Part shown: positions 57,101-61,642 of the stretch, one piece after another
Numbering within the stretch: position 1 is the stretch's first letter
How the letters are laid out: each line of letters begins with the position of its first letter
Source: Elmis aenea
Lineage: Eukaryota > Arthropoda > Insecta > Coleoptera > Elmidae
Assembly (NCBI GenBank): GCA_947652605.1
Contig: OX393582.1
Coordinates: 10,936,544-11,000,543 of the forward strand
Reading direction: 5' to 3'
Length of the DNA stretch: 64,000 nt
The notes under the pieces: generated by a model
Told to the model about the DNA's origin: nothing
The model's input: the letters and a program-made list of their open reading frames with translations, nothing else
Databases searched by the model: none
Position numbers and translations under genes: made by a program

Positions 57101-57897
57101 GGGCCATTTTTAGTATTAAATTTGTTCAAAAGAAATAAAAAGACATTTACAAGCAGAAGCTATGTATATGTACGTACTACGTACATAAGAAACAAAAGGC
57201 TCGCCAAATGGTCGATAGGTGTAAGATTCGGGAGAAGAGAAAGAATCTTGCTTTAGCAAAATAAAAATTGTGGTAGATCTGTACCACAAGCGAGATCCTT
57301 GCCCTGGTCCCAACGTTCAGGAGGCCCCGCTATTTGGAAGATCCCGTTCATAATACATTTTCTTCTATAAATTGGTACTTATTTAATTATTTTGTTTATT
57401 TTATATCTTGCGTCTGCTGGTCTATGAATAGAACATCCAAAACTTCGGAAGAATTGTTGCTGATTGAATAGCAAACAAATACGTAAGTACTTCGTCCGTG
57501 CCTATTATTCTATGCAAATCTTAATAAAAAATAGGTAAACTCCACATGGACCAAGAATTTCGTAATAAATGTTTAATAAAATTGTTTTTGTACATGAGGG
57601 CTCACAAAAAATATTTGCCCGGGCTCTACTTTGTCACATTTGCCCCTAGGCGCGTCCCTGCGTGAGGCAACGTGAAGTTAATAACGCAATTCTCAACCGA
57701 TTCATGCTTTGGAAAACTTTTTCATGATAAAAACTAATTGTATCAAACCTTTGTCTAGTTTCAAGATGAAAATTTTGTTATATAATTTACTGTAAACCTT
57801 CTATTCGTACATCTTGTGCTGGTGGCGTGTTAGATGGTGCAACTTCCTCTGCGGCCGCTTCATTTGCGTGCTCTTGGTCAGCTTCCTGATCTGCCAT
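30924..57897 (-). CDS. CCDC96: CCDC96/CFAP184-like ciliary coiled-coil protein, 11 exons
   Basis: I joined 11 minus-strand exons with matching phases: 57897-57798, 51874-51758, 51586-51500, 48710-48471, 44893-44810, 43390-43331, 38699-38526, 38468-38281, 38221-37961, 33342-32992 and 31277-30924. They total 2016 nt, 671 codons plus stop. Residues 1 to about 230 are acidic and low in complexity (EGEVEEKKESEVEEKKEG). The rest is predicted coiled coil with TGKEMPEK|MIDQLLKRQ, YHLIDYEQLKVENQNLTDKI and KKESGLLTKPQLLND. These landmarks, the DUF4201-type region and the acidic N-terminus match CCDC96, an axonemal protein acting with CCDC113 near the radial-spoke/dynein regulatory complex of motile cilia. 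In insects that would mean sperm flagella and chordotonal cilia. CCDC113 is the main alternative. Extra exons may be missed. AATAAA lies at 30905-30900. Confidence 0.78.
31690..32400. repeat. Interspersed element with ttttgtgcgatcg ends, copy 1
   Basis: The segment runs from ttttgtgcgatcgtactaga to attcgatcgcacaaaaaatg and on through ggccaaaacgtac to ttggccttgatacataaata. A shorter copy in inverted orientation lies at 44265-44610. The two gtgcgatcg ends are inverted repeats. Class unknown. Confidence 0.7.
32408..32830. mobile_element. Single arm of a CAGGGTGT-type foldback element
   Basis: It matches the left arm of 41317-43224 in order: cagggtgc, ataccctgtatatttttgga, tgggtctaaagtcaaccgtt, tattatacagggcg and aacaccctatatt. 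No inverted mate is present nearby, so this is a half element. Confidence 0.7.
32992..33342 (-). CDS. CCDC96: CCDC96-like exon 10, core coiled coil
   Basis: Acceptor cattttag, 117 codons in phase 0, then donor gag|gtttgt. It contains the diagnostic LIDYEQLKVENQ motif and TDKIEERDEDLTRLRIK. This is the strongest evidence for the gene identity. The acceptor lies only 34 bp from a foldback element end. Confidence 0.88.
33377..34683. mobile_element. Foldback element, 1.3 kb, with two transposase 5' ends
   Basis: TA flanks (33375-33376 and 34684-34685) enclose long inverted arms (cagcgtgattaaaattcgag ... and ...ccaatttcaatcaccctg). Facing start regions of a DUF4817-like transposase lie inside: ATG 33829 plus strand (MNFNKEEKRD, soon stopped) and ATG 34191 minus strand (MNFNNEEKRDILRFFYSLNR, 84 codons). 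No catalytic domain. It lies in intron 9 of the CCDC96-like gene. Confidence 0.85.
33937..34191 (-). pseudogene. DUF4817-like transposase N-terminal fragment
   Basis: 84 codons: MNFNNEEKRDILRFFYSLNR, then AETYLERRQPSHTYF. It resembles the N-terminal helix-turn-helix of IS630/Tc1-mariner-type insect transposases (pattern: start, D-(I/M)-L-x-x-Y, N-R-N, Y-x-x-R-(F/R)-P). Ends without a DDE core. Confidence 0.55.
34740..35285 (+). pseudogene. Non-LTR reverse-transcriptase C-terminal relic
   Basis: 35047-35280 includes HLIRMDNATQVKKIWEARKI and GRPRTAWNNSVTEILKRKGK, then SWEEQG. This is the conserved W-x-G-H...R-M...G-R-P-(R/T)-x-x-W tail of RTE-like polyproteins. The upstream part is broken by stops and frameshifts. 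It sits between two foldback elements in an intron. Confidence 0.65.
35867..37409. mobile_element. Foldback element, 1.5 kb, transposase 5' fragment in the loop
   Basis: TA-flanked; left end cagcgtgcccatttttctaa, right end ttagaaaaatgggcaccctg. The arms run to about 36428 and from about 36854 with near-perfect complementarity. The loop of about 425 bp holds the start of a transposase (ATG 36551). Intronic in the CCDC96-like gene. Confidence 0.9.
36551..36865 (+). pseudogene. DUF4817-like transposase N-terminal fragment in a foldback loop
   Basis: Starts MFSNEKRNDMLFYY, one TAG, then ACNRNSRNSSEMYLQRFMER, and ends inside the right arm. Pattern as in the other loops (short start, D-M-L-x-Y, N-R-N, Y-L-x-R-(F)-M-E-R-R-Q). 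The DDE core is missing. Confidence 0.55.
37961..38221 (-). CDS. CCDC96: CCDC96-like exon 9
   Basis: Acceptor gttgtag, 87 codons in phase 0 (MEHVFKESDQQ...SKTGKEMPEK), donor aag|gttatg. Joined to exon 10 it creates TGKEMPEK|MIDQLLKRQ, a junction expected in CCDC96 proteins. The donor is not a textbook one. Confidence 0.8.
38281..38468 (-). CDS. CCDC96: CCDC96-like exon 8
   Basis: Acceptor acttaaag, 188 nt, donor agg|gtatta. Encodes FGEEEEEEESIKEEEKPHKE, then a helical segment ending VDYFKKRR. The flanking introns are only 57 and 59 nt. Confidence 0.75.
38526..38699 (-). CDS. CCDC96: CCDC96-like exon 7
   Basis: Acceptor gcggtattag, 174 nt, donor catt|gtaagt. Encodes a basic stretch (LRKHKKKTFRRRKS) followed by SGDFVPLEASLTGMVTIASV. 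Phase 1 in and out. Confidence 0.72.
38762..40472. mobile_element. Foldback element, 1.7 kb, with HTH transposase fragment in the loop
   Basis: TA-flanked; left caggatgagtcattagtgtg, right gcactaatgacaccctg. The arms pair from 38762 to about 39480 and from about 39960 to 40472. The right arm is shorter, through internal deletions. The loop carries the N-terminal 110 or so codons of a transposase. Intronic in the CCDC96-like gene. Confidence 0.9.
39481..39830 (+). pseudogene. DUF4817-type transposase N-terminus in a foldback loop
   Basis: ATG 39481 gives MNFTLQVQIDMVYCLGEGER, then AARIYAQRYPERCYSERDAF and KLKERF, the DUF4817 helix-turn-helix. After a frameshift at about 39646 it continues KKTDRRKNISNEENEYLVLT and VVEDTHNSTRKISEKLELSQ, the second HTH of these IS630/Tc1-mariner relatives. 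It is cut off before any catalytic residue. Confidence 0.75.
40610..41175. mobile_element. Composite single-arm relic of foldback elements
   Basis: 40610-40740 resembles the left arm of 20745-20978 (cagagtgtagacttggatca). 40740-41175 resembles the right arm of 59033-60303 (aatcactatgatactattgt, aaaatatacagggtttt, gttgaaaataggttttaggt) and ends acactctgtata. No mate arms. Confidence 0.6.
41190..41310. repeat. Retroelement-like scrap with ctcgacgtttcgacgag dyad
   Basis: Contains gttctcgacgtttcgacgag and ggtctttagagataccgag. Similar taccgaaacgtcgag text occurs in the insert at 22345-22390. I cannot assign the family; Penelope-like tails are one possibility. Confidence 0.3.
41317..43224. mobile_element. 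Foldback element, 1.9 kb, built from transposase 3' ends
   Basis: TA-flanked near-perfect palindrome; left cagggtgcaacacgaccctg, right ...tcgtggtgcaccctg. Each arm holds the C-terminal end of a DDE_3 transposase (minus strand about 42050-42300, plus strand about 42340-42480). The terminus motif cagggtg/caccctg recurs at ten positions in a mirrored arrangement. Intronic in the CCDC96-like gene. Confidence 0.9.
42050..42480. pseudogene. Two inverted C-terminal fragments of a DDE_3 transposase
   Basis: Minus strand from about 42330: NRWIGRGRPISWPPRSPDLT, then PIDLFLWGPIKQ (third catalytic D and the L-W-G motif), then TPTT and ITPEML-type text. Plus strand from about 42360: CVAFNGITPEMLSKVLESLR, then LCVEHEQGYNFKQFIR and stop. 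The open frame at 42235-42480 is therefore half antisense and half sense and is not a gene. The two pieces are the same 3' coding end facing each other. Confidence 0.75.
43331..43390 (-). CDS. CCDC96: CCDC96-like exon 6 (acidic, 60 nt)
   Basis: Acceptor aattatag, donor gcag|gtttat, phase 1 in and out. Encodes GLEIYEVGEEELLEEEGTDA. Its acidic composition and phase fit the neighbouring exons. Confidence 0.6.
43865..43985. repeat. Interspersed repeat, copy 2 (inverted)
   Basis: Reverse complement of 6092-6200, sharing gctttacaactcgtgtt and cctacgattttaacggcttt. Confidence 0.75.
44265..44610. repeat. Interspersed element with ttttgtgcgatcg ends, copy 2 (inverted)
   Basis: Reverse-oriented, shorter relative of 31690-32400. 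Its centre holds a strong internal dyad around gcaacggccgtaaaagttac / gtaacttttacggccgttgc. Intron 5 of the CCDC96-like gene starts nearby. Confidence 0.7.
44810..44893 (-). CDS. CCDC96: CCDC96-like exon 5 (acidic, 84 nt)
   Basis: Acceptor acgtttag, donor gaag|gtgatg, phase 1 in and out. Encodes EIVEDVEERGIEDYEGELAE followed by YDEIQLRE. Composition fits exons 4 and 6. Confidence 0.6.
45007..45187 (+). pseudogene. LINE 3' end with (tta)n tail
   Basis: Translates INQLPNELKYSVNLHAFKEG then CKTHVKLQF and stop, the common ending of CR1/Jockey-like reverse transcriptases. It is followed by about 90 bp and an aataaagcc(tatta)n tail at 45155-45187. Confidence 0.6.
45540..46340 (+). pseudogene. Mariner-type transposase relic split by a hAT element
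   Basis: Fragments in order: KRLGAVRTVI, YYELLN-like text, CQQLGNLEQLIAVKTARTCK-like text, then VFTMITL / FHHDNAR-type second catalytic D just before 45788. After the hAT insertion it resumes HIFFNAHPT..., FNWEILIHPPYLLDLVPTDF (third catalytic D) and LQFTWKETL. This is the order of a mariner D,D34D protein, with many lesions. Confidence 0.65.
45788..46136. mobile_element. Non-autonomous hAT element (cagtggtcggcaaac ends)
   Basis: The left end cagtggtcggcaaaccgcgg and the right end gtttgccgaccagtg are TIRs. The flanks cgctagac (45780-45787) and cgctaacc (46137-46144) match at 6 of 8. The cagtggtcggcaaac terminus is a widely seen hAT end. The gtggctc/gcgagcc block lies just inside. Confidence 0.8.
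46345..46854. other. Unassigned intronic stretch
   Basis: No motif or boundary that I can support. Confidence 0.4.
46855..47072. mobile_element. Single-arm relic of the 35867-37409 foldback family
   Basis: Shares agctcatatagttatgaaaa, tctgcacaaatttgctaat and tttacccatacaat with that arm, and ends atgctcagcctgta directly against the next element. Confidence 0.55.
47076..47815. mobile_element. Foldback element, 0.74 kb
   Basis: TA-flanked; left cagggtgttccacatagaag, right ttttttgtggaccaccctg. The arms share gatctcgtaaacgg/ccgtttacgagatc. No coding content in the centre. In intron 4 of the CCDC96-like gene. Confidence 0.8.
47947..48302. mobile_element. Non-autonomous hAT element, perfect 8-bp duplication
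   Basis: The ends cagtggtgagct and agctcaccactg are TIRs. Flanked by catatacc at 47939-47946 and 48303-48310. Subterminal gcgagccccttgtt / gcgagccctttgtt repeats. No ORF. Confidence 0.9.
48471..48710 (-). CDS. CCDC96: CCDC96-like exon 4 (acidic repeats, 240 nt)
   Basis: Acceptor ccttttttag; the donor is taken as gctg|gtatta, which keeps phase 1. It carries internal repeats of (G/S)EVEE(M/K)KE in an 18-bp-like register, explaining its minisatellite-like DNA. A donor a few bases upstream is possible. Confidence 0.7.
48746..49032. mobile_element. Short TIR element of the ttcgatgcccat family
   Basis: TA-flanked; left cggggtggcctattttcgat, right atcgaaatttgcccaccctg. The interior matches the longer copy at 63290-64000 (attatcagagata, gtctcgatttct). 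It starts 36 bp from the exon 4 acceptor. Confidence 0.8.
49398..50562. mobile_element. Foldback element, 1.17 kb
   Basis: TA-flanked; left caaggttgaccaaattcgaa, right ttcgaatttggtccatcctg. The arms pair to about 49925 and from about 50125. The loop has a short frame at 50011-50099 (MAKFERFEMYRSNILEIYIV) that may be another transposase N-terminus. Intron 3 of the CCDC96-like gene. Confidence 0.85.
50563..51499. other. Unassigned intronic stretch
   Basis: AT-rich, no feature supported apart from exon 3 beginning at its right edge. Confidence 0.4.
51500..51586 (-). CDS. CCDC96: CCDC96-like exon 3 (87 nt)
   Basis: Acceptor cattttag, donor agcg|gttaaa, phase 1 in and out. Encodes VSSHDEDVFEGPQGPPGEGI followed by ESRRTDEGS. 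Confidence 0.6.
51758..51874 (-). CDS. CCDC96: CCDC96-like exon 2 (117 nt)
   Basis: The acceptor is taken as cctgcag|gagctg to keep frame with exon 1; an upstream ctttag (51885) would be out of phase with this exon 1. The donor is atag|gtaaag. Encodes AAAGGAESAATAETTPQDLV and SVADDQSIRTDQLFEGSI. Confidence 0.6.
51938..53928. mobile_element. Foldback element, about 1.4 kb plus nested hAT
   Basis: TA-flanked; left cagggtgattgattgagacc, right ggtctcaatcaatcaccctg. The left arm is interrupted at atttagac by the hAT element 52299-52866; the right arm shows the uninterrupted target. The loop (about 53130-53305) holds a short frame (ATG 53161, MTTNANINNCKPLLL, then YSNTNILNLFYIHEECHKII) that looks like a transposase N-terminus. 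63 bp from the exon 2 acceptor. Confidence 0.9.
52299..52866. mobile_element. Non-autonomous hAT element in a foldback arm
   Basis: The left end cagaggtccccaaacttttt and the right end gaccactttgggaatcactg are TIRs. Flanked by atttagac at 52291-52298 and 52867-52874. Subterminal gacccc repeats near both ends. No ORF. Confidence 0.9.
54089..54514. mobile_element. GC-rich MITE with an array of gttcgcgaac dyads
   Basis: The ends ataaagccccgtac and gtgtacgcggctttaa are imperfect inverted repeats. About seven perfect or near-perfect gttcgcgaac palindromes lie near both ends, three of them consecutive at 54470-54497. The TTAA-like right edge hints at piggyBac type. Short frames in it are by-products of the repeats. 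Confidence 0.6.
54673..55788 (+). pseudogene. RTE-like non-LTR reverse transcriptase relic
   Basis: MVYLGFIDLSKAFDRVPMEK (RT block with catalytic D), then VGVRQGSTLSPLLFITLIDK. The expected F-A-D-D box reads LALVVGVVLLAKSK and is destroyed. After shifts near 55075 and 55320 it gives RVANFKYLGTIIAGNCKLEE, SSETWTLTQKHKQTIQVQEM and RWLEHLLRMPENRYAKIGWK, then RGRPRIKWEKEVRQRLEEKG to the stop. The endonuclease is absent. It lies in intron 1 of the CCDC96-like gene in antisense orientation. Confidence 0.8.
55850..56491. mobile_element. Relative of the cccgggac element, with nested foldback arm
   Basis: Left tgtcccgggaattcccggga, right ccggaatcccgggacaagca ... gaaaccctag. It is split at 55983-56314 by a single arm of the 33377-34683 family (gattcggcttaaaaagttgc, tactctagctattataataa, ending tcaatcaccctgtata). 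Confidence 0.6.
56750..56960 (-). mobile_element. tRNA-derived SINE
   Basis: On the minus strand gggttcgaatccgag (56895-56881) matches the RNA polymerase III B box. An A-box-like stretch (gatctcggtggatgg) lies about 50 bp upstream. The tail (caggtggtttcctctag...) is not a tRNA. A second tRNA-like phrase cgcctagtctaatggtag follows at 56971. Confidence 0.5.
56961..57599. other. Unassigned intronic stretch
   Basis: No reading frame or element boundary that I can support. Confidence 0.4.
57600..57661 (-). mobile_element. Isolated hAT-like terminus
   Basis: Read on the minus strand the segment starts cagggacgcgcctaggggca and continues gagcccgggcaaa. It looks like one end of a hAT-type element; the other end is not identified. 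Confidence 0.3.
57798..57897 (-). CDS. CCDC96: CCDC96-like exon 1 with start codon
   Basis: ATG at 57897 in the context gtaaaaATGG begins MADQEADQEHANEAAAEEVA and ends at gaag|gtttac in phase 1. Its acidic, alanine-rich composition matches exon 2. About 5.9 kb of transposon-filled intron separates it from exon 2, so this join is the least certain. Confidence 0.6.
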
Positions 57898-58479
57898 TTT
57901 TACGACGTAAAGTTATAAAATATATAACAAAAATATGTAAAAACTGCAGAGTAAATAAAATTTTTGACAACGTCGGAAATGAAAGTTGAAACAATGTGCT
58001 GTCTTTGGTGTCTTGATTTTTTTTACCCGAATCGCAAGCATTGGATTTGCGTGTACTTTGAAATAAAAAAGTTGTTTATTTATTTTTACATAGATTTCAA
58101 CAATAGACAAAATAGTAATTTAATTGGAATATAATACGTCCTTACACTGATATGAATAGAAATGCAGAATGAGAAAGACGTAGAAATTAGAAGAAAAATT
58201 AAAAAGAGGAAAATCTAGCTAAGAAGGGAAAAAAGGAGTTTTCGAAGTCATGGGCAGTATTTTCTTGAATTTTCCTTTCATATTTTAATTTATTTAACAC
58301 CAACAACTTAAGATGGCAAAAAATACAAATTTAAAAAACCGAAAAATTTAAACTTCTTAGCAGTCAGAATAAGCAGTAATGCGGAAGAAGAAGAAAAGAA
58401 GGTAAAGAAAGAATAGCTTAGTGCTGAAGTTGTGTTGAAGAAGCATTGATACAAGTGCTGGACTATGGACTAAAATAAC

Positions 58480-58975
58480 ATATCCCGAAACTCAAAGGTA
58501 AGATTACATAAATCAGTAGTAGGACGCGCAGGTTCGTACGAGAGCGAACTTTGGAAGATCAAATAACATGTGGAAGATGAACAAGAAAGAGATAGAAGCT
58601 CCTGAGCTATAGGAAAGAAAGGTGTTAGGAAAGATATGCGGAGAACGAAAGGTGATATACATGTCGGAGAGAAGAACAAACCATGTTGATGTATATGACA
58701 ACCAATAATCACAAATGTCATAAAGGTACAAAGAATAAGACGGCTGGAGAAGGTCCACAGACTATTGACAGAAAGAGAAGCCAGGAAAGTGTTAACAAGT
58801 GGCGAGGAGGAAAGATGCAGAAGATAAAGACCCAGGACTAAGTGGATAGAAGTGGTGTAGGGTGATTTGGAAAGACTGGGAATAAGAGATTGGAGACAAA
58901 AAACTAGTGATAGAGAGATATGGAAAAGGATTTGTGGAGAAGCCTTGGACCAACTAAGCCTGAAGAGCTAATTTT
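58480..58975 (+). pseudogene. Non-LTR reverse-transcriptase C-terminal relic
   Basis: Scattered frames give GSYESELWKIK-like text, RKVLGKICGERKVI-like text, IRRLEKVHRLL-like text, SGEEERCRR-like text, then LGIRDWRQKTSDREIWKRI and CGEALDQLSLKS. They occur in the order seen in RTE-like tails. Many frameshifts and stops. Confidence 0.6.
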
Positions 58976-59032
58976 ATTTATTGATTTTAATCATTCCAAT
59001 GATCATTTATTATCGTTTCATCATTACCTATA

Positions 59033-60303
59033 CAGGGTGTCCCAGCCAATACGAATTATTCGATAGCTTTGTTGCTAGTAATAATATTAAAAAAAGTTTA
59101 ATGTAAAAGTTGTTTGTAATCATTTACTACATAACCTAAAATTATTTTCAACTATACACAGTGTTTTGTTTTTGCGCTCTGATACCAAACATAGTTTTTT
59201 TATGTGGAACAATCTGTATATTTTGTAATTTTTGGATGTAAAATTAAATTCTCTTTCAAAAATATTATGGGTTGTTTATGTCTAAAATGAACTTTATAAC
59301 TCTATAAAAATATTTATATTTATTAACATAACAACACCAGAGCAATTTACTCTAGTAATTTATTAGACAATAGTGTCATAGTGATTGTTGATTGGTTAAA
59401 CTTTTAAAATAATATACAGGGTGTTCGTTTTACTCGGTCCATTGCGCTAAACTTTAAACGCATGTAAGTCATTTTTTTTTAATGGAACACCCTATATTTT
59501 TTTACATTTTCTTGTAGAAAATGTAATTATCTTCCAAAGTTATTAAGCATGTTTTATGTCTAGATATAATATTTTTGAAGTTATTTCGTTTCTTATGTTT
59601 ATTTGCGACGATTTTACCTAAAATATCGGCAGTAGCCTTTGAAAATTAAAAAAAAATTGTATGAACTGTCAACCAAAACACTTAATCGGCACAATTTTCA
59701 CTATTATGCCACTAAAAATCCATATTTTTTAAGAGTTGTAGTTCTGGTGTTATTTGCTGCCATTTATAATTAAATTTTCTACAAGAAAATGTAAAAATAT
59801 ATAGAGTGTTCCATTTTAAAAAAATGCCTTACATACGTTTAAAGTTTAGCGAAATGGACCGAGTAAAACGAACACCCTGTATATTATTTTAAAAGTTTAA
59901 CCAATCAACAATCACTATGACACTATTGTCTAATAAATTACTAGAGTAAATTGCTCTGGTGTTGTTATGTTAATAAATATAAATATTTTTATAGAGGTCG
60001 GCATCTGTCAAAATTTTCAAAAAAACGTTAATAACTCAAAAACGGTTCATTTTAGACCTAAACAACCCATAATATTTTTGAAAGAGAATTTAATTTTACA
60101 TCCAAAAATTACAAAATATACAGGGTGTTCTATATAAAAAACTATGTTTGGTATCAAAGCGCAAAAATAAAACACTGTGTATAGTTGAAAATAATTTTAG
60201 GTTATGTAGTAAATGATTACAAACAACTTTTACATTAAACTTTTTTTAATATTATTACTAATAACAGAGCTATCGAATAATTCGTCTTGGCTGGGACACC
60301 CTG
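59033..60303. mobile_element. Foldback element, 1.27 kb
   Basis: TA-flanked; left cagggtgtcccagccaatac, right cttggctgggacaccctg. Both arms contain internal cagggtg/caccctg copies at mirrored positions (59417, 59873, 60121). The arrangement parallels 41317-43224. No coding content in the centre. Confidence 0.9.
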
Positions 60304-60402
60304 TATATTAATAATTTCAAATATCATCGTGGAAGTTTAAACATAGGGTAATGATACGTTAATGTTTATATATAATATATAATATTATTAATATAATATT
60401 AA

Positions 60403-60478
60403 CATTTCAAAACGAAGAAATATATTTTGTATTTTTGAATAAACATTTCAAAACGAAGAAATATATTTTGTATTTTTG
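60403..60478. repeat. Tandem direct repeat, two copies
   Basis: aaacatttcaaaacgaagaa followed by atatattttgtatttttga occurs twice in succession. Confidence 0.85.
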
Positions 60479-60559
60479 AGTAGTGCTAAGTGTTTTTTTT
60501 TTTAATTTAAAGAATTATTTATTTTACTTCTTGGTAGATAACTCAAACTTTTCAAAATT

Positions 60560-60810
60560 ATACGTTGTTTTTGGTTAGCTGTAACAAACAATTTTTGATA
60601 TTATCATTGCTTTAAAAAATTTAATTGAAATTATTCGTGGCGAATTATTTGTTAAGAGTCCTTCAATTTTCAATGTCTTTGAAGACTTTGGTTTGCAAGA
60701 AGAAATCTGGAGATTATGTGAATTAGAAACAAATGACGTAAAATATCCATCGATTGGTGTGTAGTATGACTGGTCGCTCCGTCTTGTTGCAACCATGTCG
60801 TTGCTGATAT
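60560..60810 (-). pseudogene. DDE_3 (IS630/Tc1-mariner) transposase scrap
   Basis: The minus strand gives TWLQQDGATSHTTHQSMDIL, then RHLFLIHIISRF: the second catalytic Asp block of DUF4817/DDE_3-type transposases. Another frame holds LKDSLQIIRHEII-like text. The segment between them (WPPRSPDL) is deleted. Confidence 0.6.
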
Positions 60811-60859
60811 CGGCAAACTGAGGCGTCACAATGCGCTCGATGATGGGATTGTGCAATAA

Positions 60860-61103
60860 TCGAGAGACTTAAACAAGGAATTCTTTGGACATGTTGCAAA
60901 AATGTAAATGTCCCAATTGAAATTACAAAGTGACGGACATTTACGGTGAAGCGAGTTTTATAGTTTTACCTCATTTTTAAAAGTTTGTTTTAGCATTGTT
61001 TTAAAAATAATTAGTACAGTACAAAAATAAACTGTGCCTTTATCTATATTTTAAATAATTTTGGTAGCTTTTATCTCTTGGACTTGTTTAGTCAGTCACA
61101 ATC
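60860..61103. promoter_or_regulatory. Upstream region of the Ire1-like gene, candidate initiator
   Basis: No coding content. A TCAGTC arthropod initiator-like hexamer is at 61092-61097, 10 bp before the ATG at 61104. No convincing TATA box at the right spacing. Candidate only. Confidence 0.25.
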
Positions 61104-61271
61104 ATGTTTAATAAAAACACGTTCATGTTCATTGTGCTTATAGTACCGTTAGCATATTGTGATGCACCATCATTTTTAGTTTACGCTATTAACGTTCAGG
61201 TGGCAACAGTATCTTGCACAGTTGTCACAATTCACAGGTTATTTTGCATCATTTATGAAAATCGTTTATAA
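61104..61271 (+). CDS. Small ORF or alternative signal-peptide exon upstream of Ire1
   Basis: ATG 61104 opens 55 codons starting MFNKNTFMFIVLIVPLAYCD, a convincing secretory signal peptide (charged start, hydrophobic core, A-Y-C-D cleavage context). At codon 32 a possible donor cag|gtggca (61200) would leave the frame in phase 0, the same phase as Ire1 exon 1. Either an upstream ORF of the Ire1 mRNA or an alternative first exon (61104-61199) spliced to 61513. Not supported beyond sequence. Confidence 0.35.
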   Translation: MFNKNTFMFIVLIVPLAYCDAPSFLVYAINVQVATVSCTVVTIHRLFCIIYENRL

Positions 61272-61336
61272 ATTTTTGATTTTAAGCTATATTAAATGTT
61301 GGCATGTAGTAAACGTTTGCTGTGTATATTACTAAA

Positions 61337-61642
61337 ATGTCTAGTTGTGCTGTATGGATAGTAACAAGTGTTGTCCTTGGTTTTTATACTATTTTAGTTG
61401 CTCCAGATGCACTGGCTCCTGCAGAGGTTAGTTTTAGTTTTTGTAAACATTCACAAATTTAATATTTATCTTTAATTTTTGTGTGTATTTTAACTAAAAT
61501 TTTAATTCTTAGAATACAAATAGTCCTAATACAGATATTGCCAAAGGACACGATGATAGATTGCTTCTATTTGCTACTTTAGATGGATCTTTAATAGCAA
61601 CAGAACAACTGACAGGAAAGATTCGATGGAAACTTAAAGATA
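61337..61642 (+). CDS. Ire1: Ire1 (ERN1) ER stress sensor kinase/RNase, first two coding exons (partial)
   Basis: Exon 1 (61337-61426) encodes MSSCAVWIVTSVVLGFYTIL and VAPDALAPAE, a signal peptide, ending gag|gttagt. An 86-nt intron ends ttcttag. Exon 2 (61513-61642) encodes GHDDRLLLFATLDGSLIATE, then QLTGKIRWKLKD, and ends at a|gtgagt. The LL(F/V)-(A/S)-TLDGSL...TG-I-(R/K)-W-x-L-K run is the start of the IRE1 luminal PQQ-like beta-propeller domain, which senses unfolded protein in the ER lumen. The transmembrane, kinase and RNase parts lie beyond 64000. The intron after exon 2 is over 2.3 kb and contains a foldback element. PERK also has PQQ-like repeats, but this string fits IRE1 better. 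Confidence 0.78.

Noticed and set aside
60575..60856. 93-codon minus-strand ORF as a gene
   Set aside because: The recognisable transposase text (TWLQQDGATSHT) lies in another frame, so this frame is a shadow of a transposase relic.
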